DNA of 5,932 nucleotides from Aquisalimonas sp. (GTDB taxonomy: Bacteria; Pseudomonadota; Gammaproteobacteria; Nitrococcales; Aquisalimonadaceae): contig SKYZ01000275.1 of NCBI GenBank assembly GCA_007127625.1, forward strand, positions 1 to 5,932, written 5' to 3'. The position numbers and the translations under genes were made by a program. Numbering within the stretch: position 1 is the first letter of the stretch; each line of letters opens with the position of its first letter. Below, in pieces: positions 1-5,875 of the stretch. The notes under the pieces are model-generated. The model was not told the DNA's origin. It saw nothing but the letters and a program-made list of their open reading frames with translations, and did not search any database.

Positions 1-132
1 GAGCAGGGTGGTCTTGCCCATGCCGTTGCGCCCCATGAGGCAGTTGGCGCGGCCCTCCTGCACGTCCAGATCGACGTTCCGCAGGATGTGACTGCCGCCG
101 TAGTACTGGTTCAGGCCTTCGATGCGGAGCAT
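1..132 (-). CDS. urtE: UrtE, urea ABC transporter ATP-binding subunit (5' part only)
   Basis: This is the start of the second ATPase of the urea importer; only 44 codons are inside the window and the rest lies beyond the left edge. UrtE pairs with UrtD on the cytoplasmic face to hydrolyse ATP for urea uptake. The visible protein begins MLRIEGLNQYYGGSHILRNV, the usual opening of UrtE, and contains the Walker A loop GRNGMGKTT at residues 34-42. The 'RNG' form is typical of UrtE, as opposed to GPNGAGKTT in UrtD. Two ATG codons are adjacent (135 and 132). I choose 132 because the Shine-Dalgarno AGGAG then lies 7 nt upstream (only 4 nt for 135) and family members usually start at this methionine. 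It is the fifth gene of the operon and is separated from urtD by 103 nt holding a REP pair. Identity is secure from the motif and the gene order; a LivF homologue is the only real alternative and does not fit the neighbours. Confidence 0.94.
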   Translation of the reverse strand, partial: MLRIEGLNQYYGGSHILRNVDLDVQEGRANCLMGRNGMGKTTLL

Positions 133-139
133 CATGGTT

Positions 140-144
140 CTCCT
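140..144 (-). promoter_or_regulatory. Ribosome binding site of urtE
   Basis: On the minus strand this reads AGGAG. It sits 7 nt from the ATG at 132 and 4 nt from the ATG at 135, so it favours the inner methionine. It lies 17 nt beyond the last base of the REP pair, so it is probably not locked into that secondary structure. Confidence 0.75.
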
Positions 145-160
145 GTCTGATATCCCGCCG

Positions 161-227
161 GTAGGAGCGGCGCAAGCCGCGACCATGACCAAACGCTCTG
201 GAAGGTCGCGGCTCGCGCCGCTCGTAC
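161..227. repeat. Inverted pair of REP-like palindromes between urtD and urtE
   Basis: Two 24-nt arms, 161-184 and 204-227, are inverted copies that match at 22 of 24 positions and flank a 19-nt spacer (185-203). Each arm is also a palindrome by itself: GCGGC and GCCGC flank a 4-nt loop (gcaa in the left arm, tcgc in the right arm on the + strand). The left arm begins with GTAG, the tetranucleotide typical of REP sequences mobilised by RAYT transposases (TnpA-REP); the right arm has GTAC in the same place. The layout is that of a BIME: two REPs head to head inside an operon gap. In the transcript it could form either two small hairpins or one long stem. That it is a dispersed repeat in this genome is an inference from its form; the inverted structure itself is seen directly. 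Confidence 0.85.
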
Positions 228-235
228 AGGGGTTG

Positions 236-1087
236 CTAGTCCTCTTCCCCCAGGTACACCTGGCGCACTTGCGGATTGTTCTGCACCTGATCCATGGTGC
301 CCTCGGCCAGCACGCTGCCCTGGTGCAGCACGGTGACCTGGCGGGCGATGGAGCGGACAAAGTCCATGTCGTGCTCCACCACCACCACGGAGTGCTTGCC
401 GGCCAGGCTGGTGAGCAGCTCGGCGGTGGCCTCGGTCTCCTGGCCGGACATTCCGGCCACCGGCTCGTCCACCAGCAGCAATCGCGGGTTCTGCATGAGC
501 AGGGAACCGATCTCCAGCCACTGTTTCTGGCCGTGGGAGAGCAGCCCGGCGAGCATGTCGCGGCGATCGGTGAGGCCGATGAGTTCCAGTACCTCGTCGA
601 TGCGGTCCTGCTGTTCCCCGCTGAGGCGCCAGGTGATGCTGGTGAGAATGCCGCGATCGGCGTGCATGGCCAGCTCCAGGTTCTCGAACACGGTGTGGTT
701 CTCGTACACCGTGGGTTTCTGGAACTTGCGGCCAATGCCGCGCTGGGCCACCTCGTGCTCCTTGAGGCGCAGCAGGTCGATACGGCTGCCAAACCAGGCC
801 GACCCCTCATCCGGGCGGGTCTTGCCGGTAATGACATCCATGAGGGTGGTCTTGCCGGCACCATTGGGACCAATAATGCAGCGCAGTTCACCGTCGCCAA
901 TGTAGAGGGTCAGGTCGTCCAGCGCCTTGAAGCCGTCGAAGGACTTGCTGATCCCTTCCAGATACAGGGCCACGCCATGGCTCATGTCCACGGTGTCGTC
1001 CTTCGGCGGCCGGTTGACGATGTCGAACACCTGATCCCGGCGCATGACTTCCCGGAACTCGTCCAGGGACTTGCTCAGGGCATTCAT
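236..1087 (-). CDS. urtD: UrtD, urea ABC transporter ATP-binding subunit
   Basis: This is the cytoplasmic ATPase of the urea importer, 283 residues. The nucleotide-binding motifs are complete and in order: Walker A GPNGAGKTT (73-81), Q-loop glutamine in KFQKP (Q123), signature LSHGQKQW (183-190), Walker B LLLVDEP (203-209) and the switch histidine in VVEHD (H239). The LSHGQKQWLEIG signature, in place of the canonical LSGGQ, is typical of UrtD and separates it from LivG. About 38 residues precede the ATPase fold proper (ALYLEGISKSFDGFKAL); such an N-terminal extension is common in proteobacterial UrtD. The ATG at 1087 is preceded by GGAGG (1095-1099) at 7-nt spacing. Its start overlaps the urtC stop by 4 nt (ATGA), so the two are probably translationally coupled. 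The stop is TAG and the REP pair begins 8 nt later. Confidence 0.97.
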   Translation of the reverse strand: MNALSKSLDEFREVMRRDQVFDIVNRPPKDDTVDMSHGVALYLEGISKSFDGFKALDDLTLYIGDGELRCIIGPNGAGKTTLMDVITGKTRPDEGSAWFGSRIDLLRLKEHEVAQRGIGRKFQKPTVYENHTVFENLELAMHADRGILTSITWRLSGEQQDRIDEVLELIGLTDRRDMLAGLLSHGQKQWLEIGSLLMQNPRLLLVDEPVAGMSGQETEATAELLTSLAGKHSVVVVEHDMDFVRSIARQVTVLHQGSVLAEGTMDQVQNNPQVRQVYLGEED

Positions 1088-2187
1088 GATTCCCCCTCCC
1101 TGCGGCGGCGCAGCATGCTCACGATCCCCACCACGCCCTTGGGCAGGAACAGGGTGACGCCGATGAACATGGCACCCAGGATGTACAGCCAGAGATCCGG
1201 GTAGGCGCTGGTGGCCCAGGTCTTGACCACGTTGACGATGCCGGCGCCGGCGATGGCACCCACCAGCGTGCCGCGACCGCCCAGGGCCACCCAGATCGCC
1301 ATTTCGATGGACGCCGGTGGTGCCATTTCGGACGGGTTGATCACCCCGGTCTGCGGTACATACAGGGCGCCTGCCACACCACAGAGCACCGCCGAAACCA
1401 CCCAGACGAAGAGCTTGTAGCGCAGCGGGTCATAGCCGGTGAACCGCAGGCGGGTCTCGGCGTCCCGAATGGCCGTCATCACCCGGCCCAGCTTGGAGGT
1501 GACAATCCAGCGGCACAGGAGGTAGGCGATGATCAGTGTCGCCGCGCTGGCCCAGAACAGGCTCATGCGCGAACCCGGGGTGCCCAGTTCGAAGCCCAGC
1601 AGGGTATCGAAGTTGGTCAAGCCGGTATCACCGCCGAAACCCGTTTCCGTGCGGAAGAACAGGTGCATGCCACCGAAGGTCAGCGCCTGGGTGATGATGG
1701 CGAAATAGACGCCCCGTACTCGCGAACGGAAGGCGAGGAACCCGAAGATGAACGCCAGCACCCCGGGCACCAGGGCGATCATCACCAGGGTGAACAGGAA
1801 CGAATCGAAGCCCGCCCAGTACCAGGGCCACTCGGTGTAATCCAGCCACTGCAGGAAGTTGGGCAAACGGCCGTCGTCATGGGCAACGCGTGTGAGATGC
1901 GCCCCCATGACGTAGCCGCCCATGGCGAAGAACACGCCGTGGCCCAGAGACAGAATTCCCGTGTACCCCCAGATCAGATCCAGGGCCAGGGCCACCAGGG
2001 CCAGACACAGGAACCGGCCCGCCAGGGTCACCATCCAGCCCGGCATGTACAGGGGATGATCCGGCGGCACCACCAGATTCAGCACCGGCACCACGATCAG
2101 GGCCAGGACCGCCAGGGCGACCAGGATCATCCAGGCCGTGCGGGTGTGCAGTCGGCCGACTCGGGACAGCGCAGATTGCGGCTGCAT
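1084..2187 (-). CDS. urtC: UrtC, urea ABC transporter permease
   Basis: This is an inner-membrane permease subunit of the LivM type, 367 residues, which forms the urea channel with UrtB. Hydrophobic segments are visible at roughly 18-40, 52-72, 77-98, 130-153, 156-178, 208-227, 257-277, 296-322 and 332-350. Family motifs include GYTGILSLGHGVFFAMGGY (74-92) and the EAA-like cytoplasmic loop around LRFTGYDPLRYKLFVWVVS (247-265), where the ATPases dock. The basic tail LRRRREGES faces the cytoplasm. The frame could also open at a TTG at 2202, overlapping the urtB stop, but the ATG at 2187 has a perfect GAGGAG 7 nt upstream, so I take 2187. That Shine-Dalgarno overlaps the urtB TGA, which suggests coupling to urtB. 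The UrtC label, as against LivM, rests on the gene order and overall resemblance. Confidence 0.96.
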   Translation of the reverse strand: MQPQSALSRVGRLHTRTAWMILVALAVLALIVVPVLNLVVPPDHPLYMPGWMVTLAGRFLCLALVALALDLIWGYTGILSLGHGVFFAMGGYVMGAHLTRVAHDDGRLPNFLQWLDYTEWPWYWAGFDSFLFTLVMIALVPGVLAFIFGFLAFRSRVRGVYFAIITQALTFGGMHLFFRTETGFGGDTGLTNFDTLLGFELGTPGSRMSLFWASAATLIIAYLLCRWIVTSKLGRVMTAIRDAETRLRFTGYDPLRYKLFVWVVSAVLCGVAGALYVPQTGVINPSEMAPPASIEMAIWVALGGRGTLVGAIAGAGIVNVVKTWATSAYPDLWLYILGAMFIGVTLFLPKGVVGIVSMLRRRREGES

Positions 2188-2194
2188 GATCGGT

Positions 2195-2200
2195 CTCCTC
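2195..2200 (-). promoter_or_regulatory. Ribosome binding site of urtC, overlapping the urtB stop codon
   Basis: GAGGAG on the minus strand lies 7 nt before the ATG at 2187 and shares bases with the urtB stop codon TGA (2199-2201). It decides the urtC start against the upstream TTG at 2202, and means that a ribosome ending urtB sits on the urtC initiation site. Confidence 0.85.
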
Positions 2201-3938
2201 AATCGTCAGCAGACCGCCCCTTGAGGGCAAAAATGCCCTGGGGCCGCCATTGGATGAACAGGATGATGGCTGCGAACACGAGGATGGTCGCCAGGACCGC
2301 CCCCGTCGCCGGCTCGAGGAACTTGGTGGTGACGCCGATGCCCAGCGCACTGAACACCGGGCCGAGCAGATTGCCGACGCCACCGAGGACCACGACCATG
2401 AACGAGTCGACGATGTAGTTCTGACCCATCTCCGGGCCGACATTGACGATCTGCGACAGCGCCACGCCGCCGAGACCGGCCACCCCGGCGCCCACGGCAA
2501 AGGTCCACATGTCCACACGCTTCGCCGGGACGCCCAGGGCCGCAGCCATGTCGCGGTTCTGCATCACCGCGCGCACTTCCAGGCCCAGCCGCGTGCGGTT
2601 CATCAGGAACCACACCAGGGCCACCACGAAGATGGCGAACAGGATCACGCCCACGCGGCTGGTGGACAGGGTGACCCCCTGCATGATCTGCACGCTGCCG
2701 GAAAACCACGGCGGGCTGGAGACGGCCACGTTCTGGGCGCCGAACATCCAGCGTACGGTCTGGATGAGAATCAGGCTGATCCCCCAGGTGGCCAGCAGCG
2801 TCTCCAGCGGCCGGTTGTAGAGGAAGCGGATAACGCCGCGCTCCATGAGAATCCCCACCCCGGCGGTCACCACGAAGGCAAGGGGTACGGCGGCGATCAG
2901 GTAATACTGGAACCACTGGGGCGCGAACAGCGCGAAGAAGGTCTGCGTCATGAATGTGGTGTAGGCCCCGATCATCAACAGCTCGCCGTGGGCCATGTTG
3001 ATCACGCCCATGAGCCCGAAAACGATGGCGAGCCCCATGGCGGCAAGCAGCAGCACACTGCCCATGGACATGCCGTAGACGAAATCCGAGGCGAAGCTGG
3101 CGAAGCGGGCACGGCGGTCGATGGCGTCCACGCCGGCTTGCGCGGCGTGGCGGATCTCCGCCACCGGTTCGACGGGCTCACCGTCCTCACCGATTTCGGT
3201 GAGTGCCGCCAGGTCTGAGCGTAGCCGGTTGGCACGCACCTCGGCGATGATCTGCACTGCTTCCAGGCGGCGGGCGTCGTCCTCGCTGTCCAGATCGAGC
3301 TGCGCCAGGGCGATATTCAGCAGCCGCTCGGTTTCGGCGCTGGTTTCCCGCTCCAGCGCCTCGAGGATGGAGTCACGCATCTCCGGGCGTGGGCGCTCCG
3401 CCAGCTCATCGGCGGCGGCGAGGCGCGCCACCGGATCATCCGAGAAGATCTGCAGCGCGCCGATGGTGGGGCGCAACGTCCGGCGGACCACGTTGGTCAG
3501 TCGCGGCTGGGAGAGATCCCCCGTTTGCAGATCGGAGCGCTCGCGCCCGGTGGTGGCTTCCCGCAGGGAACCGTCCCGCGCGTCCTTGATGATCAGAGTG
3601 CCGTCGTCGGTGTAGTACAGGCGGCGGTCCTGGAGCGCGAAGAGCGTCGGCAGGGCATCAGCGTCCTGCAACCCGGCGATGTCCTCCATGGCCGCCTGCA
3701 GCTCACGCCGATCGGCGGTGGCCAGGCGGCTCAGCACCTCGGCGGTCTCACCGTCGAGGTCACGCTCCTCCACGGCGGCCAGCTGCTCTTCCACCGCCTC
3801 GTCGTCGTCCTGATCCAGCTGCTCGACGCGCTCCTCGGCGCGATCAATGGCCGTGTCGGCCACGGCTCCCGCCATGGGGAGTCCTGCCAGGAGCAGCAGG
3901 AGCGGCGCCAGCCGACGCATCCACGGGGTCGTGTACAT
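2199..3938 (-). CDS. urtB: UrtB, urea ABC transporter permease with N-terminal periplasmic domain
   Basis: This is an inner-membrane permease of the LivH type, 579 residues and thus of the long proteobacterial UrtB form; short UrtB proteins have only the permease half. Residues 1-27 look like a Sec signal peptide (MRRLAPLLLLLAGLPMAG core, likely cut after AVA). Residues 28-285 are hydrophilic, helix-rich and strongly acidic near the front (DQDDDEAVEEQ), and presumably periplasmic with unknown role. Residues 286-579 are the permease with about eight membrane segments, including the LivH-like GLMGVINMAHGELLMIGAY (308-326) and the ATPase-docking loop MAAALGVPAKRVDMWTFAVG (464-483). The frame is open up to 4070, but the ATG at 3938 gives a clean signal peptide and has GAGGGAGA 7 nt upstream, so I choose it. 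It follows urtA after 138 nt and runs into urtC. Confidence 0.96.
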   Translation of the reverse strand: MYTTPWMRRLAPLLLLLAGLPMAGAVADTAIDRAEERVEQLDQDDDEAVEEQLAAVEERDLDGETAEVLSRLATADRRELQAAMEDIAGLQDADALPTLFALQDRRLYYTDDGTLIIKDARDGSLREATTGRERSDLQTGDLSQPRLTNVVRRTLRPTIGALQIFSDDPVARLAAADELAERPRPEMRDSILEALERETSAETERLLNIALAQLDLDSEDDARRLEAVQIIAEVRANRLRSDLAALTEIGEDGEPVEPVAEIRHAAQAGVDAIDRRARFASFASDFVYGMSMGSVLLLAAMGLAIVFGLMGVINMAHGELLMIGAYTTFMTQTFFALFAPQWFQYYLIAAVPLAFVVTAGVGILMERGVIRFLYNRPLETLLATWGISLILIQTVRWMFGAQNVAVSSPPWFSGSVQIMQGVTLSTSRVGVILFAIFVVALVWFLMNRTRLGLEVRAVMQNRDMAAALGVPAKRVDMWTFAVGAGVAGLGGVALSQIVNVGPEMGQNYIVDSFMVVVLGGVGNLLGPVFSALGIGVTTKFLEPATGAVLATILVFAAIILFIQWRPQGIFALKGRSADD

Positions 3939-3945
3939 GACAATA

Positions 3946-3953
3946 TCTCCCTC
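3946..3953 (-). promoter_or_regulatory. Ribosome binding site of urtB
   Basis: GAGGGAGA on the minus strand precedes the ATG at 3938; the core GGGAG (3947-3951) is 8 nt away. It supports this start over the open frame continuing up to 4070, which would add 44 residues in front of the signal peptide. Confidence 0.75.
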
Positions 3954-3994
3954 GGGGCTGCCCGTGCAGACAGCCGACATCGGGGTTCCAGTGA

Positions 3995-4019
3995 GCGGAG
4001 CCCGGGTCTGAGGCTCCGC
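3995..4019 (-). other. Hairpin in the urtA-urtB intergenic region
   Basis: A perfect 8-bp stem pairs GCGGAGCC (3995-4002) with GGCTCCGC (4012-4019) around a 9-nt loop. No T-run follows on either strand, so it does not look like a full intrinsic terminator. Its place, just after the binding-protein gene and before the permease genes, is where many ABC importer operons carry an mRNA-stabilising or partial-termination stem that keeps the binding protein in excess. The stem is seen; the role is inferred. Confidence 0.6.
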
Positions 4020-4076
4020 AAGTGTGGACGGGGTGCCACGCACCTCCCTGTGCGCGGTCACGCTCAACACCGGGTG

Positions 4077-5396
4077 CTAGAACTGCAGGCCGTAGTTCGG
4101 CTCTTCGCAGTCCCCGCAGACCCACGGATAGCGCCAGTTGGCCTGCCGGTCCTCGTTCCCGTCGACGTACTCGCTCCAGGGCTCGGCGCGGACCACGTCA
4201 TCGGTTTCCCAGACAGGGAAGAACTGGCCGTCCGGCTCGATCTCGCCGATGATCACCGGCTTGTGCAGGTGATGGTTCTCGTCATCCATGCACACCTCGA
4301 AACCGGAGGGGGAATCCACGCACTGGCCGTAGACGGCCTGGCGGACGGCGTCCACGTCGGTGGTACCGGCCTGCAGCACCGCCTGGGCCCAGATGCGGAT
4401 GCCCATGTGGGTGGCTTCCATGGGATCGTTGGTGACACGATCGGAGCCGCCGGAGAGGTCGTTGTCCTCGACGTACTCGAACCAGCGTTCGGTGAAGCGC
4501 TCGTTCTCCGGCGTGTCGATGGACATGAAGTAGTTCCAGGCAGCCAGATGGCCGGCCAGCAGATCGGTGTCCATGCCCCGCAGTTCTTCCTCACCCACGG
4601 AGGTGGCGAGCACCGGGACGTCGATGGGGTCGATGCCCTGGTTGGCGAGTTCCTGGTAGAAGGCCACGTTGGCGTCGCCGTTGACGGTGTTGATCACCGC
4701 CGTGGGACCACCGTCCGCGAAGTTGCCGATGTCGTCGACAATGGTCTGGAAGTCGTCGTGGCCGAAGGGCGTGTAGACCTCTTCGATGTCTTCGTCGCCG
4801 ATGCCGTGGGCATTCAGATAGGCGCGCACGATACGGTTGGTGGTGCGCGGGAAGACGTAGTCGGTGCCGATGAGATAGAAGCGCTCGGCGCCACCGCCCT
4901 CTTCGCTCATGAGGTATTCCACCGCCGGCAGGGTCTGCTGGTTCGGCGCCGCGCCGGTGTAGAAAATGTTGCGGGAGGACTCCTCGCCCTCGTACTGCAC
5001 CGGGTAGAACATGAGCCCGTTGAGCTCCTCCAGCACCGGCAGCACCGCCTCGCGGGAGACGGAGGTCCAAGAGCCGAAGATCACGTCCACCTCTTCGCGC
5101 TCGATCATCTCGCGCGCCTGCTCGGCGTAGGTGGGCCAGTCGGAGCCCGGATCCATGACCACCGGCTCCAGTTCACGCCCCAGCAGGCCGCCCTGCTCGT
5201 TGATGTCTTCGATGGTCATCAGCGCCACGTCACGCAGAGACGTTTCACTGATGGCCATGGTGCCGGAGAGGGAGTGGAGAATACCGACCTTGATGGGGTC
5301 GTCCGCCTGGGCATTGCCCGCTGCTACCAGACCGAGGGCCATCGCGCCGCCGGCGACGGTGCGATAAAGCCCGCTGTTTGATTGTGTCGAATGCAT
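4077..5396 (-). CDS. urtA: UrtA, periplasmic urea-binding protein
   Basis: This is the substrate-binding subunit that captures urea in the periplasm and delivers it to UrtB/UrtC, 439 residues. Residues 1-31 form a Sec signal peptide (hydrophobic stretch VAGGAMALGLVAAGNAQA, likely cut after AQA31, before DDPIKVG). There is no twin-arginine motif and no lipobox cysteine. The mature part opens IKVGILHSLSGTMAISE, the typical start of amide/urea-type binding proteins, and carries UrtA-like stretches IFGSWTSVSREAVLPV (106-121), YPVQYEGEESSRNIFYTGA (131-149) and VCMDDENHHLHKPVIIGEI (368-386). Four cysteines (359, 369, 427, 430) could form disulfides. The protein is visibly rich in Asp and Glu. The frame is open up to 5507, but that is upstream of the predicted transcript start near 5485; the ATG at 5396 has GGAGG 5 nt upstream and starts the signal peptide, so it is chosen. 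It is the first gene of the operon. Confidence 0.97.
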   Translation of the reverse strand: MHSTQSNSGLYRTVAGGAMALGLVAAGNAQADDPIKVGILHSLSGTMAISETSLRDVALMTIEDINEQGGLLGRELEPVVMDPGSDWPTYAEQAREMIEREEVDVIFGSWTSVSREAVLPVLEELNGLMFYPVQYEGEESSRNIFYTGAAPNQQTLPAVEYLMSEEGGGAERFYLIGTDYVFPRTTNRIVRAYLNAHGIGDEDIEEVYTPFGHDDFQTIVDDIGNFADGGPTAVINTVNGDANVAFYQELANQGIDPIDVPVLATSVGEEELRGMDTDLLAGHLAAWNYFMSIDTPENERFTERWFEYVEDNDLSGGSDRVTNDPMEATHMGIRIWAQAVLQAGTTDVDAVRQAVYGQCVDSPSGFEVCMDDENHHLHKPVIIGEIEPDGQFFPVWETDDVVRAEPWSEYVDGNEDRQANWRYPWVCGDCEEPNYGLQF

Positions 5397-5401
5397 GGTT
5401 G

Positions 5402-5406
5402 CCTCC
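5402..5406 (-). promoter_or_regulatory. Ribosome binding site of urtA
   Basis: GGAGG on the minus strand lies 5 nt before the ATG at 5396 and fixes the urtA start. It is 13 nt beyond the leader hairpin, so it would be accessible when that stem forms. Confidence 0.8.
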
Positions 5407-5419
5407 GTCGTCCTGTTGG

Positions 5420-5443
5420 CCGGGCCGGTATGCACCGGACCGG
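5420..5443 (-). other. Strong hairpin in the urtA mRNA leader
   Basis: The arms 5420-5429 and 5434-5443 pair at 9 of 10 positions (one internal mismatch, 5424 with 5439) around a 4-nt loop. It lies within the predicted leader of about 90 nt, upstream of the Shine-Dalgarno. No U-tract follows, so it is not an obvious attenuator. It could stabilise the 5' end of the message. I do not recognise a known riboswitch here. Confidence 0.6.
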
Positions 5444-5495
5444 GGCAGTGACTTACTGGTACCGCAGGAGGTTTCCCGGGTACTGACAGGGGAGG

Positions 5496-5511
5496 AGCAA
5501 GCGCCATGCCA
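5496..5511 (-). promoter_or_regulatory. Sigma-54 (RpoN) promoter of the urt operon
   Basis: On the minus strand this reads TGGCATGGCGCTTGCT, a full match to the sigma-54 consensus TGGCAYR-N4-TTGCW. The invariant GG (5510-5509) and GC (5498-5497) are separated by exactly 10 nt. Counting from the -12 C at 5497 puts transcript start near 5485, giving a leader of about 90 nt to the urtA ATG. Sigma-54 promoters need an enhancer-binding activator, and NtrC-like sites and an IHF-like site lie upstream. Confidence 0.92.
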
Positions 5512-5529
5512 GGGATTCTTGGTGTTTAT

Positions 5530-5542
5530 ATTCAAAGAGTTG
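5530..5542. promoter_or_regulatory. Candidate IHF site between enhancer and promoter
   Basis: The + strand reads ATTCAAAGAGTTG, one mismatch from the IHF core WATCAANNNNTTR. It lies in the only clearly AT-rich island of the upstream region (about 5513-5550), around -51, between the sigma-54 promoter and the NtrC-like sites, where IHF bends DNA in such promoters. The consensus is loose, so confidence comes mostly from position. Confidence 0.6.
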
Positions 5543-5562
5543 CGGTAAAGCGACAGCCAGAG

Positions 5563-5579
5563 CGCACCAACGAGGGGCA
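5563..5579. promoter_or_regulatory. NtrC-like enhancer site 1
   Basis: CGCACCAACGAGGGGCA matches the NtrC dyad TGCACCA-N3-TGGTGCA at 11 of 14 specified positions. Its centre (5571) is about 86 bp upstream of the predicted transcript start, a usual range for NtrC sites. Confidence 0.7.
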
Positions 5580-5604
5580 TCTCAACGCACAGATAACGAG
5601 CATT

Positions 5605-5621
5605 TGCACGGGCGTGGTGCA
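5605..5621. promoter_or_regulatory. NtrC-like enhancer site 2
   Basis: TGCACGGGCGTGGTGCA matches TGCACCA-N3-TGGTGCA at 12 of 14 specified positions, with one half-site perfect. Its centre (5613) is near -128 and exactly 42 bp, about four helical turns, from the centre of site 1, so both would lie on the same DNA face and could bind NtrC cooperatively. Confidence 0.75.
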
Positions 5622-5630
5622 GTGACACCG

Positions 5631-5647
5631 TGGGCGAGTTTGGTGCG
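5631..5647. promoter_or_regulatory. Weak third NtrC-like site
   Basis: This 17-mer has one good half (TGGTGC, 5641-5646) and a poor partner; about 10 of 14 specified positions match. It may be an accessory half-site or chance. Confidence 0.3.
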
Positions 5648-5704
5648 TGCCCAAGACGTGTGCGTGGATCCGGTCGCAATGGTCCGGCGGGCAAGCCCCC
5701 ACGC

Positions 5705-5726
5705 AGGGTGCATCTTGATGCACCTT
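5705..5726. repeat. Palindrome A
   Basis: GGTGCATC (5707-5714) and GATGCACC (5717-5724) are perfect inverted copies with only TT between them, and the flanking bases extend the stem by a wobble and an A-T pair. It is related to palindrome B at 5769-5786. It may be a dispersed repeat or a protein-binding dyad. Confidence 0.65.
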
Positions 5727-5768
5727 CCAGGACATGCCACCCATGGCGGCGCGATCCGGAGCCGTAGC

Positions 5769-5786
5769 GTGGATCTTTGGATCCAC
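5769..5786. repeat. Palindrome B
   Basis: GTGGATC (5769-5775) and GATCCAC (5780-5786) form a perfect 7-bp stem around TTTG. The flanks resemble those of palindrome A (AG before the stem, T-rich after it). One stem pair is swapped relative to A, with both sides changed so that pairing is kept. Confidence 0.65.
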
Positions 5787-5838
5787 TATTGGCGCTCTGA
5801 TCAGTCGCTCGGACCTGTCCATGGAAGGCGGACGTCGG

Positions 5839-5865
5839 GTAGGCCGACCGGTTGCCCGGCCGGCC
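5839..5865. repeat. Solitary REP-like hairpin with GTAG start
   Basis: GTAG (5839-5842) runs into a 10-bp stem, 5842-5851 with 5856-5865, having one mismatch (5847 with 5860) and a TTGC loop; on the minus strand the loop is GCAA. GTAG followed by a GC-rich tetraloop hairpin is the REP form also seen between urtD and urtE, although the stem sequence differs. Confidence 0.5.
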
Positions 5866-5875
5866 CCCCACAGAT

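Noticed and set aside
122..1204. A 360-codon + strand open frame over urtD and the REP pair
   Set aside because: It is in register with urtD on the opposite strand and arises for the same codon-usage reason; it has no recognisable domain and crosses the intergenic repeat.
2250..3218. A 322-codon + strand open frame over urtB
   Set aside because: It is in register with urtB antisense and rich in H, Q, G and D without motifs; a shadow of urtB.
3939..4070. N-terminal extension of UrtB by 44 residues
   Set aside because: It would place a Pro/Thr-rich stretch before the signal peptide and would read through the hairpin at 3995-4019; the 3938 ATG has a proper Shine-Dalgarno.
3525..5381. A 618-codon open frame on the + strand, antisense to urtA and urtB
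   Set aside because: It lies exactly in codon register with urtA on the opposite strand, where a stop would require TTA, CTA or TCA codons in urtA; these are rare in GC-rich genes. The translation (runs of H, G, V, L) resembles no family, while urtA and urtB are clear.
1..5396. Branched-chain amino acid transporter (LivJHMGF) as an alternative
   Set aside because: Gene order is similar, but UrtA sequence features, the long UrtB, the LSHGQKQW signature in UrtD and the GRNGMGKTT loop in UrtE all point to urea.
5397..5485. Riboswitch or attenuator in the urtA leader
   Set aside because: Only simple hairpins are visible (5420-5443 and a weak 5-bp pairing of 5459-5463 with 5479-5483); no U-run terminator or known aptamer pattern.
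5397..5507. N-terminal extension of UrtA by 37 residues
   Set aside because: The upstream start lies before the predicted transcript start (about 5485), and the extra residues would precede a good Sec signal peptide that starts at 5396 behind a GGAGG.
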